Numbered from the stretch's first letter, positions 17,111 through 27,006 are shown. The stretch is DNA of 64,000 nt from Lachnoclostridium phytofermentans (GCF_000733755.1 NZ_JPOF01000003.1:186001-250000), one strand, 5' to 3'. A program made the numbers and translations. The notes: generated from the letters alone by a model not told the origin.

Positions 17111-17174
17111 AAAAACAACTCGGATATTTCCTTAAAAAGTACAGGGCTTTCTAAGATTTATCCGAGTTGTTTTT
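17111..17174. terminator. Terminator downstream of ilvC
   Basis: AAAAACAACTCGGATA (17111-17126) pairs perfectly with TATCCGAGTTGTTTTT (17159-17174). The A/T tails allow termination in both directions. It is 110 bases beyond the ilvC stop. Confidence 0.8.
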
Positions 17175-17284
17175 CTTAAAAGGAAGTCTTTTTATAGAAC
17201 AGCCTTTTCAAAATATATTTGGGAATAATTTGTGGTAAACTAACTTTTATTTTATTATGAAAGATTATCAAATAACTATTTATA

Positions 17285-18307
<1,023 letters not shown>

Positions 18308-18375
18308 CTAAATAAAATTACTTTATTCTATGTTCAACCTGTTAAGCTCTCTTACTAAACAAGCGGGCATACCAA

Positions 18376-18876
18376 TTATACGTAATCAGCGATGTCACCA
18401 GAACCTCTCGGTAATCCAGTAATCCCTGTTCTTACGATTTCTAAAATTTTAAAACCATCTAATAACTTAATAAATGCATCAATCTTTGCCTGATTTCCCG
18501 TCAATTCAATCATTAGGGACTCTTTGGCTACATCGACTATCTTAGCTCGGAAAATATCTGCTACCGCAATTACATCTTTGCGTTCAGATTCTCCTGCTTG
18601 AACTTTAACTAAAATTAGCTCACGACAAACGGACTCTTCACTATGTAGTTCTTTTATCTCCACAATATCTTCAAGCTTTTGAAGTTGATTTCTAATCTGC
18701 TCTAAGATCTGTTCTTCCCCGCTCACCACGACTGTCATCCTAGAGAATGCAGGATTCTCAGTTTCACCAACGGTCAAGCTATCAATATTATAACCTCTTC
18801 TACTAAAGAGGCCTGACACACGGCTAAGTACACCAGCAGTGTTTTCTACCAAAATAGATAAAACCATCTTTCTCAT
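18376..18876 (-). CDS. ilvN: Acetolactate synthase small (regulatory) subunit
   Basis: A 166-residue protein with an N-terminal ACT domain (VLSILVENTAGVLSRVSGLF, GYNIDSLTVGETENP) and the C-terminal half typical of IlvN/IlvH. It binds valine and gives feedback control to the catalytic subunit. The start at 18876 is preferred because GGAG sits six bases upstream; the longer frame would begin with GTG inside that site. It is the first gene of the ilvN-ilvC unit and has a strong promoter 60 bases upstream. No T-box or leader attenuator is visible in the short leader. Confidence 0.93.
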   Translation of the reverse strand: MRKMVLSILVENTAGVLSRVSGLFSRRGYNIDSLTVGETENPAFSRMTVVVSGEEQILEQIRNQLQKLEDIVEIKELHSEESVCRELILVKVQAGESERKDVIAVADIFRAKIVDVAKESLMIELTGNQAKIDAFIKLLDGFKILEIVRTGITGLPRGSGDIADYV

Positions 18877-18936
18877 AAGATACTCCACTTCCGGATTCGC
18901 AGTCTTACTCGCTTTCCTGTTTTAAATTTACTAATT

Positions 18937-18965
18937 ATTGTAGCAACAGTATATCGCTTTGTCAA
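18937..18965 (-). promoter_or_regulatory. Promoter of ilvN-ilvC
   Basis: On the minus strand TTGACA (18960-18965) and TACAAT (18937-18942) are spaced by 17 bp. The predicted start near 18930 leaves a leader of only about 55 bases. Confidence 0.8.
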
Positions 18966-19167
18966 GCTAATGTACTATAGTTTTGATATATTTCTCGCTT
19001 TTATTATAACCTTGAGTTATGTGTAAGCTGACAGTTAGAATAGTGACCTCTCAACCTACTATAAGGAGGCTCTAACTTAGCACATTGTTCTGAGGCAATT
19101 TGCTCGTAAACTTCAGCACTTTCTAAAAGATCAACACGGCCCTACGAAGCTTAATTTTTATTCTACT

Positions 19168-19217
19168 AAAAGAGCGTCACCAGATAGCTGGTCAAAGCCA
19201 TTTGGTGACGCTTTAAT
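19168..19217 (-). terminator. Terminator of the FMN-binding repeat protein gene
   Basis: AGCGTCACCA (19173-19182) pairs perfectly with TGGTGACGCT (19203-19212), with T-rich sequence following on the minus strand. It lies about 75 bases past the stop codon of the FMN-binding protein gene. Confidence 0.75.
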
Positions 19218-19220
19218 TAA

Positions 19221-19260
19221 TGACAAGGAAAAAGTTCGCGAAGCGTGCTTTCTCTTGTTA
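19221..19260. repeat. Dispersed hairpin element, copy 1
   Basis: TGACAAGGAAAAAGTTCGCG, continuing AAGCGTGCTTTCTCTTGTTA, folds as one hairpin with CGC/GCG closing a GAA loop and ACAAG/CTTGT at the base. Related copies are at 23188-23224 and 27264-27298. This copy lies between the FMN-binding gene and its terminator. Confidence 0.75.
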
Positions 19261-19290
19261 CTTTATTACTACCGTTTAATTATTGATATA

Positions 19291-21357
19291 TTACTCACTT
19301 ACATAATTAACAAGATAATCATGTGCATTGTTAATTGCAACTAATATAGCCTTTGTTGTTATAGTAGCACCTGAGATACCGTCTACCTTAGTACCGTCTA
19401 CTACTTCTGGTTCTTCTTCCTTCTCAGGCTCTTCAGGTTTTGCTTCCCCAGCTGCCTGACGAAGTGCCTCTTCCACCTGATTTACAAATTCCGTAATGTC
19501 AATACTTACGGTTGCAACAACATCAGTCTTTCCATTCTCATCTAAGGTAAGTCCTGTGGTTCCCTGATGCTCGATCACATATTTTGCAAGTGCCTGAGCT
19601 TGCTCAAACCAGGTTGCACCAGTTTCTGTCATTACATACTCACCGTTTTGTGACTGAATGCTCTTTAAGTTTCCGCTCTCATCTTCACAGTCCCAAACTA
19701 CATCTGTAACTTTACCACCAGCTACTGTTAAACTTAATTTACTTAACCAGCCGTTATGAGCTTCGTCTGCTACGATTTCGTAAGTACCATCGTTTAATTT
19801 CACTTCTTCTTTCACACCAGCAGCCTGACGAATAGCTTCTTCTACCTGATCAACAAATTCATTGATAGAAATACTTACGGTAGCAACTACATCAGTTTTT
19901 CCACTCTCATCAAGAGTAAGACCAGTGGTTCCCTGATTAGCAATAACATACTGTGCAAGTGCCTGAGCCTGCTCATACCATGTTGCACCATCTTCTGTCA
20001 TCACATACTCACCGTTTTGAGACTGAATACTCTTTAAGTTTCCGTTTTCGTCTTCACAGTCCCAAACGACGTCTGTAATCTTTCCACCAGCTACTGTTAA
20101 GCTTAATTTACTTAACCAGCCATTGCTTGCTTCATCTGCTACTATTTCATAAGTTCCGTCATTTAATGCAACAGTCTCTGCGCCCGCTGCCTGACGAAGA
20201 CAATCTTCTACCTGGTCTACGAACTCATTGATAGAAATACTTACGGTAGCAACAACATCTGTCTTTCCACTCTCATCTAGTGTAAGTCCAGTTGTTCCTT
20301 GATTCTCTATGACATATTGTGCAAGTGCCTGAGCTTGTTCATACCAGGTTGCACCAGTTTCTGTCATTACATATTCGCCATTTTGAGATTGAACACTCTT
20401 TAAGTTTCCGTCTGCATCAACACAATCCCAGATTACATCTGTAATCTTTCCATCGGCAACCGTTAATTTTACACTGCTGGTCCAGCCATTGCTTGCTTCT
20501 GCAGCAACTTTTTCATAAGTTCCATCTTTTAATGTAGTTTCTACCTGTGTACCAGAGGCAAGTTTTAAACATTCCTCCACCTGTGCAACAAAATCACCGA
20601 TAGAAATACTTACACTTGCTACAACGTCGGTTTTACCTGCTTCATCTATCGTAAGACCTGTTAATCCCTGATTTTCAATCACATATTGAGCTAAACTTTC
20701 CGCTTGTTCTGCCCAGTTAGGACCATCTTCTGTCATTACATATTCGCCATTCTTCGCTTGAACGCTCTTTAAATTTCCATCGGCATCAACACAATCCCAA
20801 ACTACTTCAGTGATTGCTCCACCTGCTACTGTCATAGATAATTTACTAGTCCAGCCATTGCTTGCTTCATCAGCTATCACTTCATAAGTACCATCTTTTA
20901 AGGTAGAAGATGTAGTCATAGGTGCAACATCATTTACCTTAGAGGATGCAGAAGTTAAACTAACACCTGGAATGTAAATAGGAAGTTTAACACCCTTGAA
21001 TTGATCTAAGAATTCTGGCTGTGTCATCTTTGCACCAAAGCCATCAGTCTCAGAATGGGAAACTACTTCAATACCTGTAATTGTATCTTTTTCGGCATTA
21101 AAACTGATTGCTAATTCCATTGGGGTTTCGCCAAAGCCTTTGGACTCTACATTTACTGTATAACCAGTAACAGCTCCTGACTTATCCTTTAATACTTGAA
21201 CCTGTTTAATTCCCATGTCGGTACCTTCTTGAACAATTTCGATTGCTCCTTCTGGTCCTTTGTTTAGATTATTCTTTACAACGACAGCAGTAATTAAAGC
21301 TGCAGCAGTAATGCCTGCAAGTGCCGTAACGGCAATCCATCTCTTATTGTTTCTCAT
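19291..21357 (-). CDS. Membrane-anchored FMN-binding protein with four FMN_bind-like repeats
   Basis: This 688-residue protein has one N-terminal membrane segment (about 5-27) and is otherwise extracytoplasmic. Residues 34-150 resemble an RnfG/NqrC-type FMN_bind domain (GFGETPMELAISF, SETDGFGAKMTQPEFLDQF). Four repeats of about 117 residues start near 153, 276, 398 and 521, each opening with DGTYE.VADEASNGW and ending with GKTDVVATVSI. The C-terminus (659-665) holds DGISGAT, the flavinylation motif whose threonine T665 would carry FMN. In the repeats the same place reads VATVS, with serine where the threonine would be. The start is set by GGAGG eight bases before the ATG. The divergent ApbE gene is the likely modifying enzyme. 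A role in extracellular electron or flavin chemistry is inferred. Confidence 0.85.
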   Translation of the reverse strand: MRNNKRWIAVTALAGITAAALITAVVVKNNLNKGPEGAIEIVQEGTDMGIKQVQVLKDKSGAVTGYTVNVESKGFGETPMELAISFNAEKDTITGIEVVSHSETDGFGAKMTQPEFLDQFKGVKLPIYIPGVSLTSASSKVNDVAPMTTSSTLKDGTYEVIADEASNGWTSKLSMTVAGGAITEVVWDCVDADGNLKSVQAKNGEYVMTEDGPNWAEQAESLAQYVIENQGLTGLTIDEAGKTDVVASVSISIGDFVAQVEECLKLASGTQVETTLKDGTYEKVAAEASNGWTSSVKLTVADGKITDVIWDCVDADGNLKSVQSQNGEYVMTETGATWYEQAQALAQYVIENQGTTGLTLDESGKTDVVATVSISINEFVDQVEDCLRQAAGAETVALNDGTYEIVADEASNGWLSKLSLTVAGGKITDVVWDCEDENGNLKSIQSQNGEYVMTEDGATWYEQAQALAQYVIANQGTTGLTLDESGKTDVVATVSISINEFVDQVEEAIRQAAGVKEEVKLNDGTYEIVADEAHNGWLSKLSLTVAGGKVTDVVWDCEDESGNLKSIQSQNGEYVMTETGATWFEQAQALAKYVIEHQGTTGLTLDENGKTDVVATVSIDITEFVNQVEEALRQAAGEAKPEEPEKEEEPEVVDGTKVDGISGATITTKAILVAINNAHDYLVNYVSE

Positions 21358-21690
21358 TGTTACATCCTCCACCAATAATATGTTCTAATGATTGTATAAG
21401 CAACGTTTGCATTAGGGTTTCCTCCCCCCTTCTGCATTAAGCGCTCCATGGATGATAAATCTCCAAACTAATAGCGAGTATCATCTTGTTAATATAATAA
21501 CATGAAATGGCCTATGCGTAAATACTATAATTATTGGGTTATTTTGTATATTCCCAAGTTAATCGCCTTAATTTTTCCATTATATCACCATTTTAATATT
21601 TTTATCGGCATATATTACCATTTATTTTATAGAAAGCTAAAGTATTAAGAAACCACTTCGACATATAAGTATAGAAATTATTTGCATACC

Positions 21691-21719
21691 TTGACAGTAA
21701 TCAAACAATCCCTTACAAT
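21691..21719 (+). promoter_or_regulatory. Promoter of apbE
   Basis: TTGACA (21691-21696) and TACAAT (21714-21719) are 17 bp apart. The start codon at 21748 is about 22 bases past the expected transcription start, which rules out the upstream TTG start at 21682 that would lie within the promoter. No other element is clear in 21358-21690. Confidence 0.82.
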
Positions 21720-21747
21720 GAATCTACTATTTTTAAGGAGCTTCTTT

Positions 21748-22905
21748 ATGAGAAAATACCGTACAATTAAGACATTAAAACGAAAAAACTATAAATCAAA
21801 TCAAGACCATAAAACTTTTTTAGAAAAAAGTGTAATTAGGTGTTGCACGCTAATAACACTAGGTACCGTTATGATAACTTTAAGTTCCTGTTCCGAAAAT
21901 ACCCCATCTGAAGATTCAGTGAAACCTACACCTACTGTAACAGAAATTGAAGCTACACCAACAGTAACGGAACTAGAAGCTACTACTCCAATATCCAAGA
22001 CTTCATTCAAGTTAAATACAGTTGTGTCCATTACATTATATGACAGTCAAGACGAGAGTATCATTGACGAAGCGTTCCAACTATGCGATTATTATGAAAA
22101 CCTGTTAAGCCGAACAAAGAAGGAAAGTGAAATCTATAAGCTAAATGAAGAGGGACATAATAGTTATACGATTTCTGATGAAACAAAAGAGCTCCTAACA
22201 GCTGGATTTCATTACAGTCAACTATCGAATGGTGCTTTTGATTTAACACTGGAACCACTTACAAGTCTCTGGAATTTTGGTACAAAAGAGGCACGCCTTC
22301 CAAGTCAGGAAGAAATAGAGGAAGCGTTAACTCATATTGGTTATCAATATTTAAAAATAGATGGCAATACGGTTACCTTCGATAAAGAGGGTATGGGCGT
22401 TGATTTAGGTGCTATTGCAAAAGGATATATTGCTGATAAGATGAAAGAATTTTTAATTTCAAAAGGTGTTAATAGCGCAATTATTAATTTGGGTGGTAAC
22501 ATTTTGTGTGTTGGTGATAAGCCAGATGGTTCTGCTTTCTTGGTAGGAATTCAAAAACCATTTAAAGATCGTAACGAAACGATTGCTGTCATGGAGATCC
22601 GTGACTTATCTGTTGTATCGTCTGGTATCTATGAACGATTTTTTACAGTAGACGGGAAGAATTATCATCATATATTAAATCCAGCCACTGGGTATCCTTA
22701 TGAAAATGACCTTACTTCGGTAACAATCATCTCGAAAGACTCTGTAGATGGGGATGCGTTAAGTACTACTTGTTTTGCACTGGGTTTAGAAGAAGGTATG
22801 AAATTGATAAACTCGTTACCAGATACCTATGCTGTTTTTATCACTTCCGATTATGAATTACATTACAGCGACGGTTTTATAGAAAATATTAAGATCGTTG
22901 AATAA
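21748..22905 (+). CDS. apbE: ApbE-type FAD:protein FMN transferase (lipoprotein)
   Basis: A 385-residue lipoprotein. The N-terminus is rich in Lys and Arg, followed by a hydrophobic segment and lipobox LSSC with C48. A threonine/proline-rich linker with a duplicated TPTVTE-type motif follows (about 55-80), then the ApbE domain. Recognisable motifs are VDLGAIAKGYIADK (about 218-231), INLGGN (247-252), HHILNPATGYP (about 307-317) and DGDALSTTCFALG near 335-347, which includes the Mg-binding Asp. ApbE enzymes move FMN from FAD onto a threonine of the DxxSGAT motif on the outer face of the membrane. The divergently encoded FMN-binding protein carries such a motif and is its probable substrate. 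AAGGAG seven bases upstream sets the start. Confidence 0.92.
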   Translation: MRKYRTIKTLKRKNYKSNQDHKTFLEKSVIRCCTLITLGTVMITLSSCSENTPSEDSVKPTPTVTEIEATPTVTELEATTPISKTSFKLNTVVSITLYDSQDESIIDEAFQLCDYYENLLSRTKKESEIYKLNEEGHNSYTISDETKELLTAGFHYSQLSNGAFDLTLEPLTSLWNFGTKEARLPSQEEIEEALTHIGYQYLKIDGNTVTFDKEGMGVDLGAIAKGYIADKMKEFLISKGVNSAIINLGGNILCVGDKPDGSAFLVGIQKPFKDRNETIAVMEIRDLSVVSSGIYERFFTVDGKNYHHILNPATGYPYENDLTSVTIISKDSVDGDALSTTCFALGLEEGMKLINSLPDTYAVFITSDYELHYSDGFIENIKIVE

Positions 22906-22942
22906 CTAGAACTATAATTTATTTTCTAATTGATCTATTATT

Positions 22943-22984
22943 AGGACTAAAACGGTATTATTTCTTCCCGTTTTAGTCCTTTTT
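22943..22984 (+). terminator. Terminator of apbE
   Basis: AGGACTAAAACGG (22943-22955) pairs perfectly with CCGTTTTAGTCCT (22968-22980), followed by TTTT. It begins 37 bases after the stop codon. The remaining DNA to 23187 shows no gene. Confidence 0.92.
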
Positions 22985-23187
22985 ATACATTAATAAAGCA
23001 ATCTACTGCTTGCTTCTTAAACGCTCCTTGTTTATTCTAACGCTGCTCTTTTTATTTTTCCATACCTATCGTTTCTCTCTATGATATACCCCACTAAAGT
23101 AGTAATAATTCAATGTTTTCAAATTGAATATTCAAACATAACAATTATCAAATAAGAGTATACATCGCAAGCTTCTACTTTACATGA

Positions 23188-23224
23188 ACAATAAAAAGTA
23201 CGCTTCGCGAACTTTTCCTTGTCA
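23188..23224. repeat. Dispersed hairpin element, copy 2
   Basis: On the minus strand it reads TGACAAGGAAAAGTTCGCGA followed by AGCGTACTTTTTATTGT. AAAAGT/ACTTTT and CGC/GCG arms close a GAA loop. It directly follows the purA terminator and is closely similar to copy 1. Confidence 0.75.
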
Positions 23225-23270
23225 TAAAAAAAATACTGAGAACGGCGACCTTAAGTCAACCGTACCCAGT
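23225..23270 (-). terminator. Terminator of purA
   Basis: On the minus strand ACTGGGTACGGTTGAC pairs with GTCGCCGTTCTCAGT, allowing a few mismatches, and is followed by ATTTTTTTT. It lies about 90 bases past the purA stop codon. Confidence 0.8.
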
Positions 23271-23358
23271 AAATTTATATGATACAAGATCTCTATAGCT
23301 TTGTATTCTTCTTTGTTATATATCTACTTTAACTCCCCTGTTAAAAGCTTTCTATCAT

Positions 23359-24636
23359 TTATTTTCTACGAATTATGTCGTCACGTCCAGGACCATTGGA
23401 CACTAAAGTAACAGGAACTTCTAATTCTCTTTCAATAAACTCAATATACTTTCTGCAATTTTCTGGAAGTTCCTCATATGTTTTTATACCATGAATATCA
23501 CATTCCCAGCCTGGAAGCACTTCATATACTGGTTTTGCTTTCTTTAATTTAACCGTTGTAGGGAAATCTTTCGTAACTACTCCATCGATTTCATAACCAA
23601 CACAAACTGGTAATTCCTTTAAATAACCAAGAACATCTAATACTGTTAAGGCTACCTCGGTTGCCCCCTGCATTCTACATCCATATCGACTTGCTACAGC
23701 ATCAAACCAACCCATACGTCTTGGTCTACCTGTGGTTGCTCCAAATTCACCGCCGTCTCCACCACGCTTTCTTAGTTCATCAGCTTCTTCTCCAAAGATT
23801 TCACTGACAAATTCACCAGCTCCTACTGCAGAAGAATACGCTTTTACAACGGTTACAATTTCTTTAATTTCATATGGTGGAATACCGGCACCAATTGCAC
23901 CGTAAGCTGCTAATGTAGAAGAGGAAGTTACCATTGGATAGATACCAAAGTCAGGATCTTTTAATGCTCCAAGCTGTCCCTCTAATAAGATATTCTTACC
24001 TTCCTTCATTGCTTCATGTAAATAGGCAGAAACATCTGCTACATAAGGAGCCACCATATCGCGGTATTCAATCAGAGTCTTAAATAGTTCGTTCTTATCA
24101 ATTAATGGTTTATGATACATATGCTCTAATAAGATATTTTTCATTTCACAGACACGTTCTACTTTTTCTTTCAGCTCCTCCTCATCAAATAATTCGGATA
24201 CCTGAAAACCTATCTTCGCATATTTATCTGAATAAAAAGGCGCAATACCAGACTTTGTGGAACCAAAAGACTTTCCTCCAAGTCTTTCTTCTTCATATTG
24301 ATCAAACAGAATATGATATGGCATCATAATCTGAGCACGATCAGAAACCAAAATTTTAGGCATTGGAACCCCACGATCAACAATTGATTTTATCTCTTTC
24401 AATAAGTAAGGAATATTTAAAGCAACCCCGTTTCCGATGATGCAGGTTGTATGGTCATAAAATACCCCAGAAGGAAGTAAGTGAAGTGCGAACTTACCAT
24501 ATTGATTAATAATCGTATGTCCTGCATTGCTACCACCTTGATAACGTACAATAATGTCTGATTCCTGACCAAGCATATCTGTTATCTTACCTTTTCCCTC
24601 ATCTCCCCAGTTAGCACCAACAATTGCTTTTACCAT
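23359..24636 (-). CDS. purA: Adenylosuccinate synthetase
   Basis: A 425-residue enzyme of the expected length that joins IMP and aspartate using GTP in the first AMP-specific step. The N-terminal phosphate loop GANWGDEGKGK (7-17), the IMP-binding GSNAGHTI and GSTKSGIAPFYSDK (around 125-140), and the loop TTGRPRRMGWFD (near 300) are present. The gene is single, with a terminator after it and a GGAGGAACAAT ribosome binding site before it. The next enzyme, adenylosuccinate lyase, is encoded 6 kb away with purC and purF. Confidence 0.97.
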   Translation of the reverse strand: MVKAIVGANWGDEGKGKITDMLGQESDIIVRYQGGSNAGHTIINQYGKFALHLLPSGVFYDHTTCIIGNGVALNIPYLLKEIKSIVDRGVPMPKILVSDRAQIMMPYHILFDQYEEERLGGKSFGSTKSGIAPFYSDKYAKIGFQVSELFDEEELKEKVERVCEMKNILLEHMYHKPLIDKNELFKTLIEYRDMVAPYVADVSAYLHEAMKEGKNILLEGQLGALKDPDFGIYPMVTSSSTLAAYGAIGAGIPPYEIKEIVTVVKAYSSAVGAGEFVSEIFGEEADELRKRGGDGGEFGATTGRPRRMGWFDAVASRYGCRMQGATEVALTVLDVLGYLKELPVCVGYEIDGVVTKDFPTTVKLKKAKPVYEVLPGWECDIHGIKTYEELPENCRKYIEFIERELEVPVTLVSNGPGRDDIIRRK

Positions 24637-24697
24637 AATATTGTTCCTCCTTAAGCTAAACTACAAAATAAACTCTGTTTCAAATTTTCCAAAGAAT

Positions 24698-24772
24698 AAA
24701 AAAAGCATTGTAACAGTTATGCTACAATGCCCTATTACTTATGTATTATACCGTAGCCTAATACATAAGTAA
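24698..24772 (-). terminator. Tandem hairpins downstream of dut (terminator plus second stem)
   Basis: Two stems follow the dut stop. The first reached is TTACTTATGTATTA (24735-24748) with TAATACATAAGTAA (24759-24772), a 14-bp perfect stem. The second is GCATTGTA (24705-24712) with TACAATGC (24723-24730), followed on the minus strand by seven T residues, the probable terminator. Confidence 0.75.
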
Positions 24773-24828
24773 AATCAATGTTTATTATATTTCATATAAG
24801 TCATAATTATACATTTTTTACTTTTTTA

Positions 24829-25275
24829 TTACTTTGTCCCGGTACTACCGAAACCACCATCTCCACGTACTGTGTCAGTTAATTCCTCAACTTCTTGAAA
24901 ATCAACGGATAAATACGGCATTACCACAAGTTGTGCAATTCGTTCGTGATTTGCAATCGTTTGAACTACATCAGTGTCATTATGAAGTGCAATAATATAT
25001 TCACCACGATAATCACTATCTGCAACACCGACACAGTTTGCTGGGCGTAATCCGTTCTTTGCAGCAATTCCACTTCTTGCAAAAATTCCTCCAAAGTATC
25101 CAGTAGGAACTTCAATTGCTAGCCCTGTTCCTATTTTAACCGTTTCATGTGGTTTTATTTCGCAAGCATCTGTGTCTAAACATGCGTATAAATCATATCC
25201 TGCTGCCTCTACACTACCTCTTGTTGGTAACATTGCATTGTCTCTTACTTTTTTTATCTTTATTGTTACTGACAT
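24829..25275 (-). CDS. dut: Deoxyuridine triphosphatase (dUTPase)
   Basis: A 148-residue trimeric-type dUTPase that hydrolyses dUTP to dUMP and keeps uracil out of DNA. All five family motifs are seen: AAGYDLYA (motif 1), ARSGIAAKNGL (motif 2), VGVADSDYRGEY (motif 3, with the catalytic Asp), HERIAQLVVMP (motif 4) and GDGGFGSTGTK (motif 5, C-terminal nucleotide lid). It is downstream of the region of multiple hairpins that follows the M18 aminopeptidase gene, so those structures lie in its leader if transcription reads through. Confidence 0.96.
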   Translation of the reverse strand: MSVTIKIKKVRDNAMLPTRGSVEAAGYDLYACLDTDACEIKPHETVKIGTGLAIEVPTGYFGGIFARSGIAAKNGLRPANCVGVADSDYRGEYIIALHNDTDVVQTIANHERIAQLVVMPYLSVDFQEVEELTDTVRGDGGFGSTGTK

Positions 25276-25316
25276 ATAAACTCCATTCTAACCTTGTCAT
25301 TTTTATATACGAACAA

Positions 25317-25599
25317 ATCAACCAGATATGCCTACATATTTGGCTGATTATAGCTACAAGGTTGGAAGTTCTTTTCTATCAACTCTTCAACCTTAAAAAC
25401 AAGCCCGCTTCATAAGCTGGATATTTGGTACGATGCAGGCACAAGTATCTGTGTGAATTATTTTTCCCCATTCACACTTCATATATGCCCTCTCAGTAGG
25501 CTGGAAGTTTGTGCCGAGGATAACGCAGGCACAAACTTCTGTGTGAAATTAGAAATTCTTAGTCAGTGTATTTTACTGGCTTAGAATTACTTTTCACAC
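25317..25599 (-). other. Array of about six hairpins with a duplicated two-hairpin module
   Basis: Between the M18 aminopeptidase and dut genes almost every base is in an inverted repeat. Stems (plus coordinates) are 25317-25330/25335-25348, 25358-25368/25385-25394, 25420-25427/25442-25449, 25451-25458/25470-25477 (GTGTGAAT/ATTCACAC), 25504-25515/25528-25539 (GAAGTTTGTGCC/GGCACAAACTTC) and 25541-25567/25575-25599. Read on the minus strand, the segment TTCACACAGA...TTGTGCCTGC...CCAGC...GGGC occurs twice, each time after a GTGTGAA hairpin, so a two-hairpin module has been duplicated. The stem next to the aminopeptidase stop may end its transcript. No protein is encoded. Function is unknown. Confidence 0.8.
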
Positions 25600-27006
25600 T
25601 TACATCTCACGTAGGAACGCCTCATATCCTCTCATCGCTTCGTAGATATCTGCTTTACTTGTAATCTCCCATGGAGCATGCATATTTAATACTGCGACAC
25701 CGCTATCAATTACTTCCATGTTATACTGTGCCATAATATAAGCGATTGTTCCACCGCCGCCTTGATCTACTTTTCCTAGTTCTGCTGTTTGGAAGTTAAC
25801 ATCATGTTTTTCCATTGCTGCACGTAAGGAAGCAATAAACTCTGGATTTGCATCGTTACAACCGGATTTTCCTCTGGCACCAGTGTATTTGTTAAATACG
25901 ATACCTCTACCAAAGTAAGCAGAGTTTTTCTTTTCCATCACTGCTGGATAGTTAGGATCAAATGCTGCGCTAACATCGGAAGAAAGCATATGTGAATTTT
26001 GGAACGCTCTTCTTAATTTTAGTTCAGAGTATTCTCCCATCTTATCCATTAATTCTGCAACTGCATTTTCAAAGAATTTGGAATGCATACCGGTTGCACC
26101 GACACTACCTACCTCTTCCTTATCAACTAATAAGCAAACTGCAGTACGATCAATCTGATCTAGTTTAAATAATGCTTTCATAGAGGTATAAGAGCAAACT
26201 CTATCGTCTTGTCCATATCCCATCACCATGCTACGGTCAATACCAAAATCACGTGCTTTACCAGCTGGTACAACTTCTAACTCAGCGGATAAGAAATCAG
26301 CCTCTTCGATGTCATAGAGTTCTTTTAATAGCTTAAGAATATTACCTTTTACCGATTCTTTCTCCTCACCCTTTAATGGTAGGCTACCGATAAGAACATT
26401 TAAGTCTTCGCCTTCTACCACCTTAGCAGCTTTCTTATCCATCTGCTCTGCGGATAAATGTACTAGTAAATCAGTAATACCAACTACTGGATCACTGTCT
26501 TTTTCACCTATTACGATGTTTACTTTTGTGCCATCCTTCTTCACAACAACACCATGGATAGCAAGTGGTAGGGTTACCCACTGATATTTTTTAATTCCAC
26601 CATAATAGTGAGTATCAAATAATGCCATCTCGGTATCTTCATACAGAGGAACCTGCTTTAAGTCAATACGCGGAGAGTCAATATGAGCTCCGAGTAACTT
26701 CATACCTTTTTCTAAAGGTTCACTACCCACTAAGAATAAGGCTACTGCTTTATCCATGTTATTAAAGTATACCTTATCACCAGGCTTAACTTTTGTTAAT
26801 GACATTAAATCCTTGTATCCTTCTTTTTCAGCCTGTCGAATCACTTCAAGCGCACATTCACGCTCTGTCTTACAATCCGATATAAATTCTTTATAACCTT
26901 CACTTAATTTCTCAACTTTTTTCAGCTCTGCATCCGTATACTTTAACCAAGCATTCTTGTTGGATTCTTTGTTTTTTAAACCTTCTACACTCTTTTTCTC
27001 TTTCAT
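25600..27006 (-). CDS. M18 family aminopeptidase
   Basis: A 468-residue zinc aminopeptidase of the M18 (aspartyl aminopeptidase-like) family. The metal and active-site motifs are LGAHIDSPRIDLKQ (about 122-135, His and Asp ligands), VDKEEVGSVGATG (about 299-311, catalytic Glu pair), SSDVSAAFDPNYP (near 345-357, Asp ligand) and the final ligand His in VLNMHAPWE near 443-451. It removes N-terminal residues from peptides in the cytosol. There is no signal peptide. The gene appears monocistronic, with an AAAGGAT ribosome binding site before the ATG. Confidence 0.92.
   Translation of the reverse strand: MKEKKSVEGLKNKESNKNAWLKYTDAELKKVEKLSEGYKEFISDCKTERECALEVIRQAEKEGYKDLMSLTKVKPGDKVYFNNMDKAVALFLVGSEPLEKGMKLLGAHIDSPRIDLKQVPLYEDTEMALFDTHYYGGIKKYQWVTLPLAIHGVVVKKDGTKVNIVIGEKDSDPVVGITDLLVHLSAEQMDKKAAKVVEGEDLNVLIGSLPLKGEEKESVKGNILKLLKELYDIEEADFLSAELEVVPAGKARDFGIDRSMVMGYGQDDRVCSYTSMKALFKLDQIDRTAVCLLVDKEEVGSVGATGMHSKFFENAVAELMDKMGEYSELKLRRAFQNSHMLSSDVSAAFDPNYPAVMEKKNSAYFGRGIVFNKYTGARGKSGCNDANPEFIASLRAAMEKHDVNFQTAELGKVDQGGGGTIAYIMAQYNMEVIDSGVAVLNMHAPWEITSKADIYEAMRGYEAFLREM

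Noticed and set aside
18877-18936. T-box or attenuator leader for ilvN-ilvC
   Set aside because: The promoter is only about 60 bases upstream, leaving no room for a T-box, and no T-box consensus is seen.
19008-19160. Minus-strand stretch of about 45 codons without stops downstream of the FMN-binding gene, beyond its terminator
   Set aside because: It has a more coding-like composition than its surroundings and could be a gene remnant, but there is no start with a ribosome binding site and no recognised similarity.
21682-21747. Upstream TTG start for ApbE
   Set aside because: It would place the start codon before and within a consensus promoter; the ATG at 21748 has an AAGGAG site.
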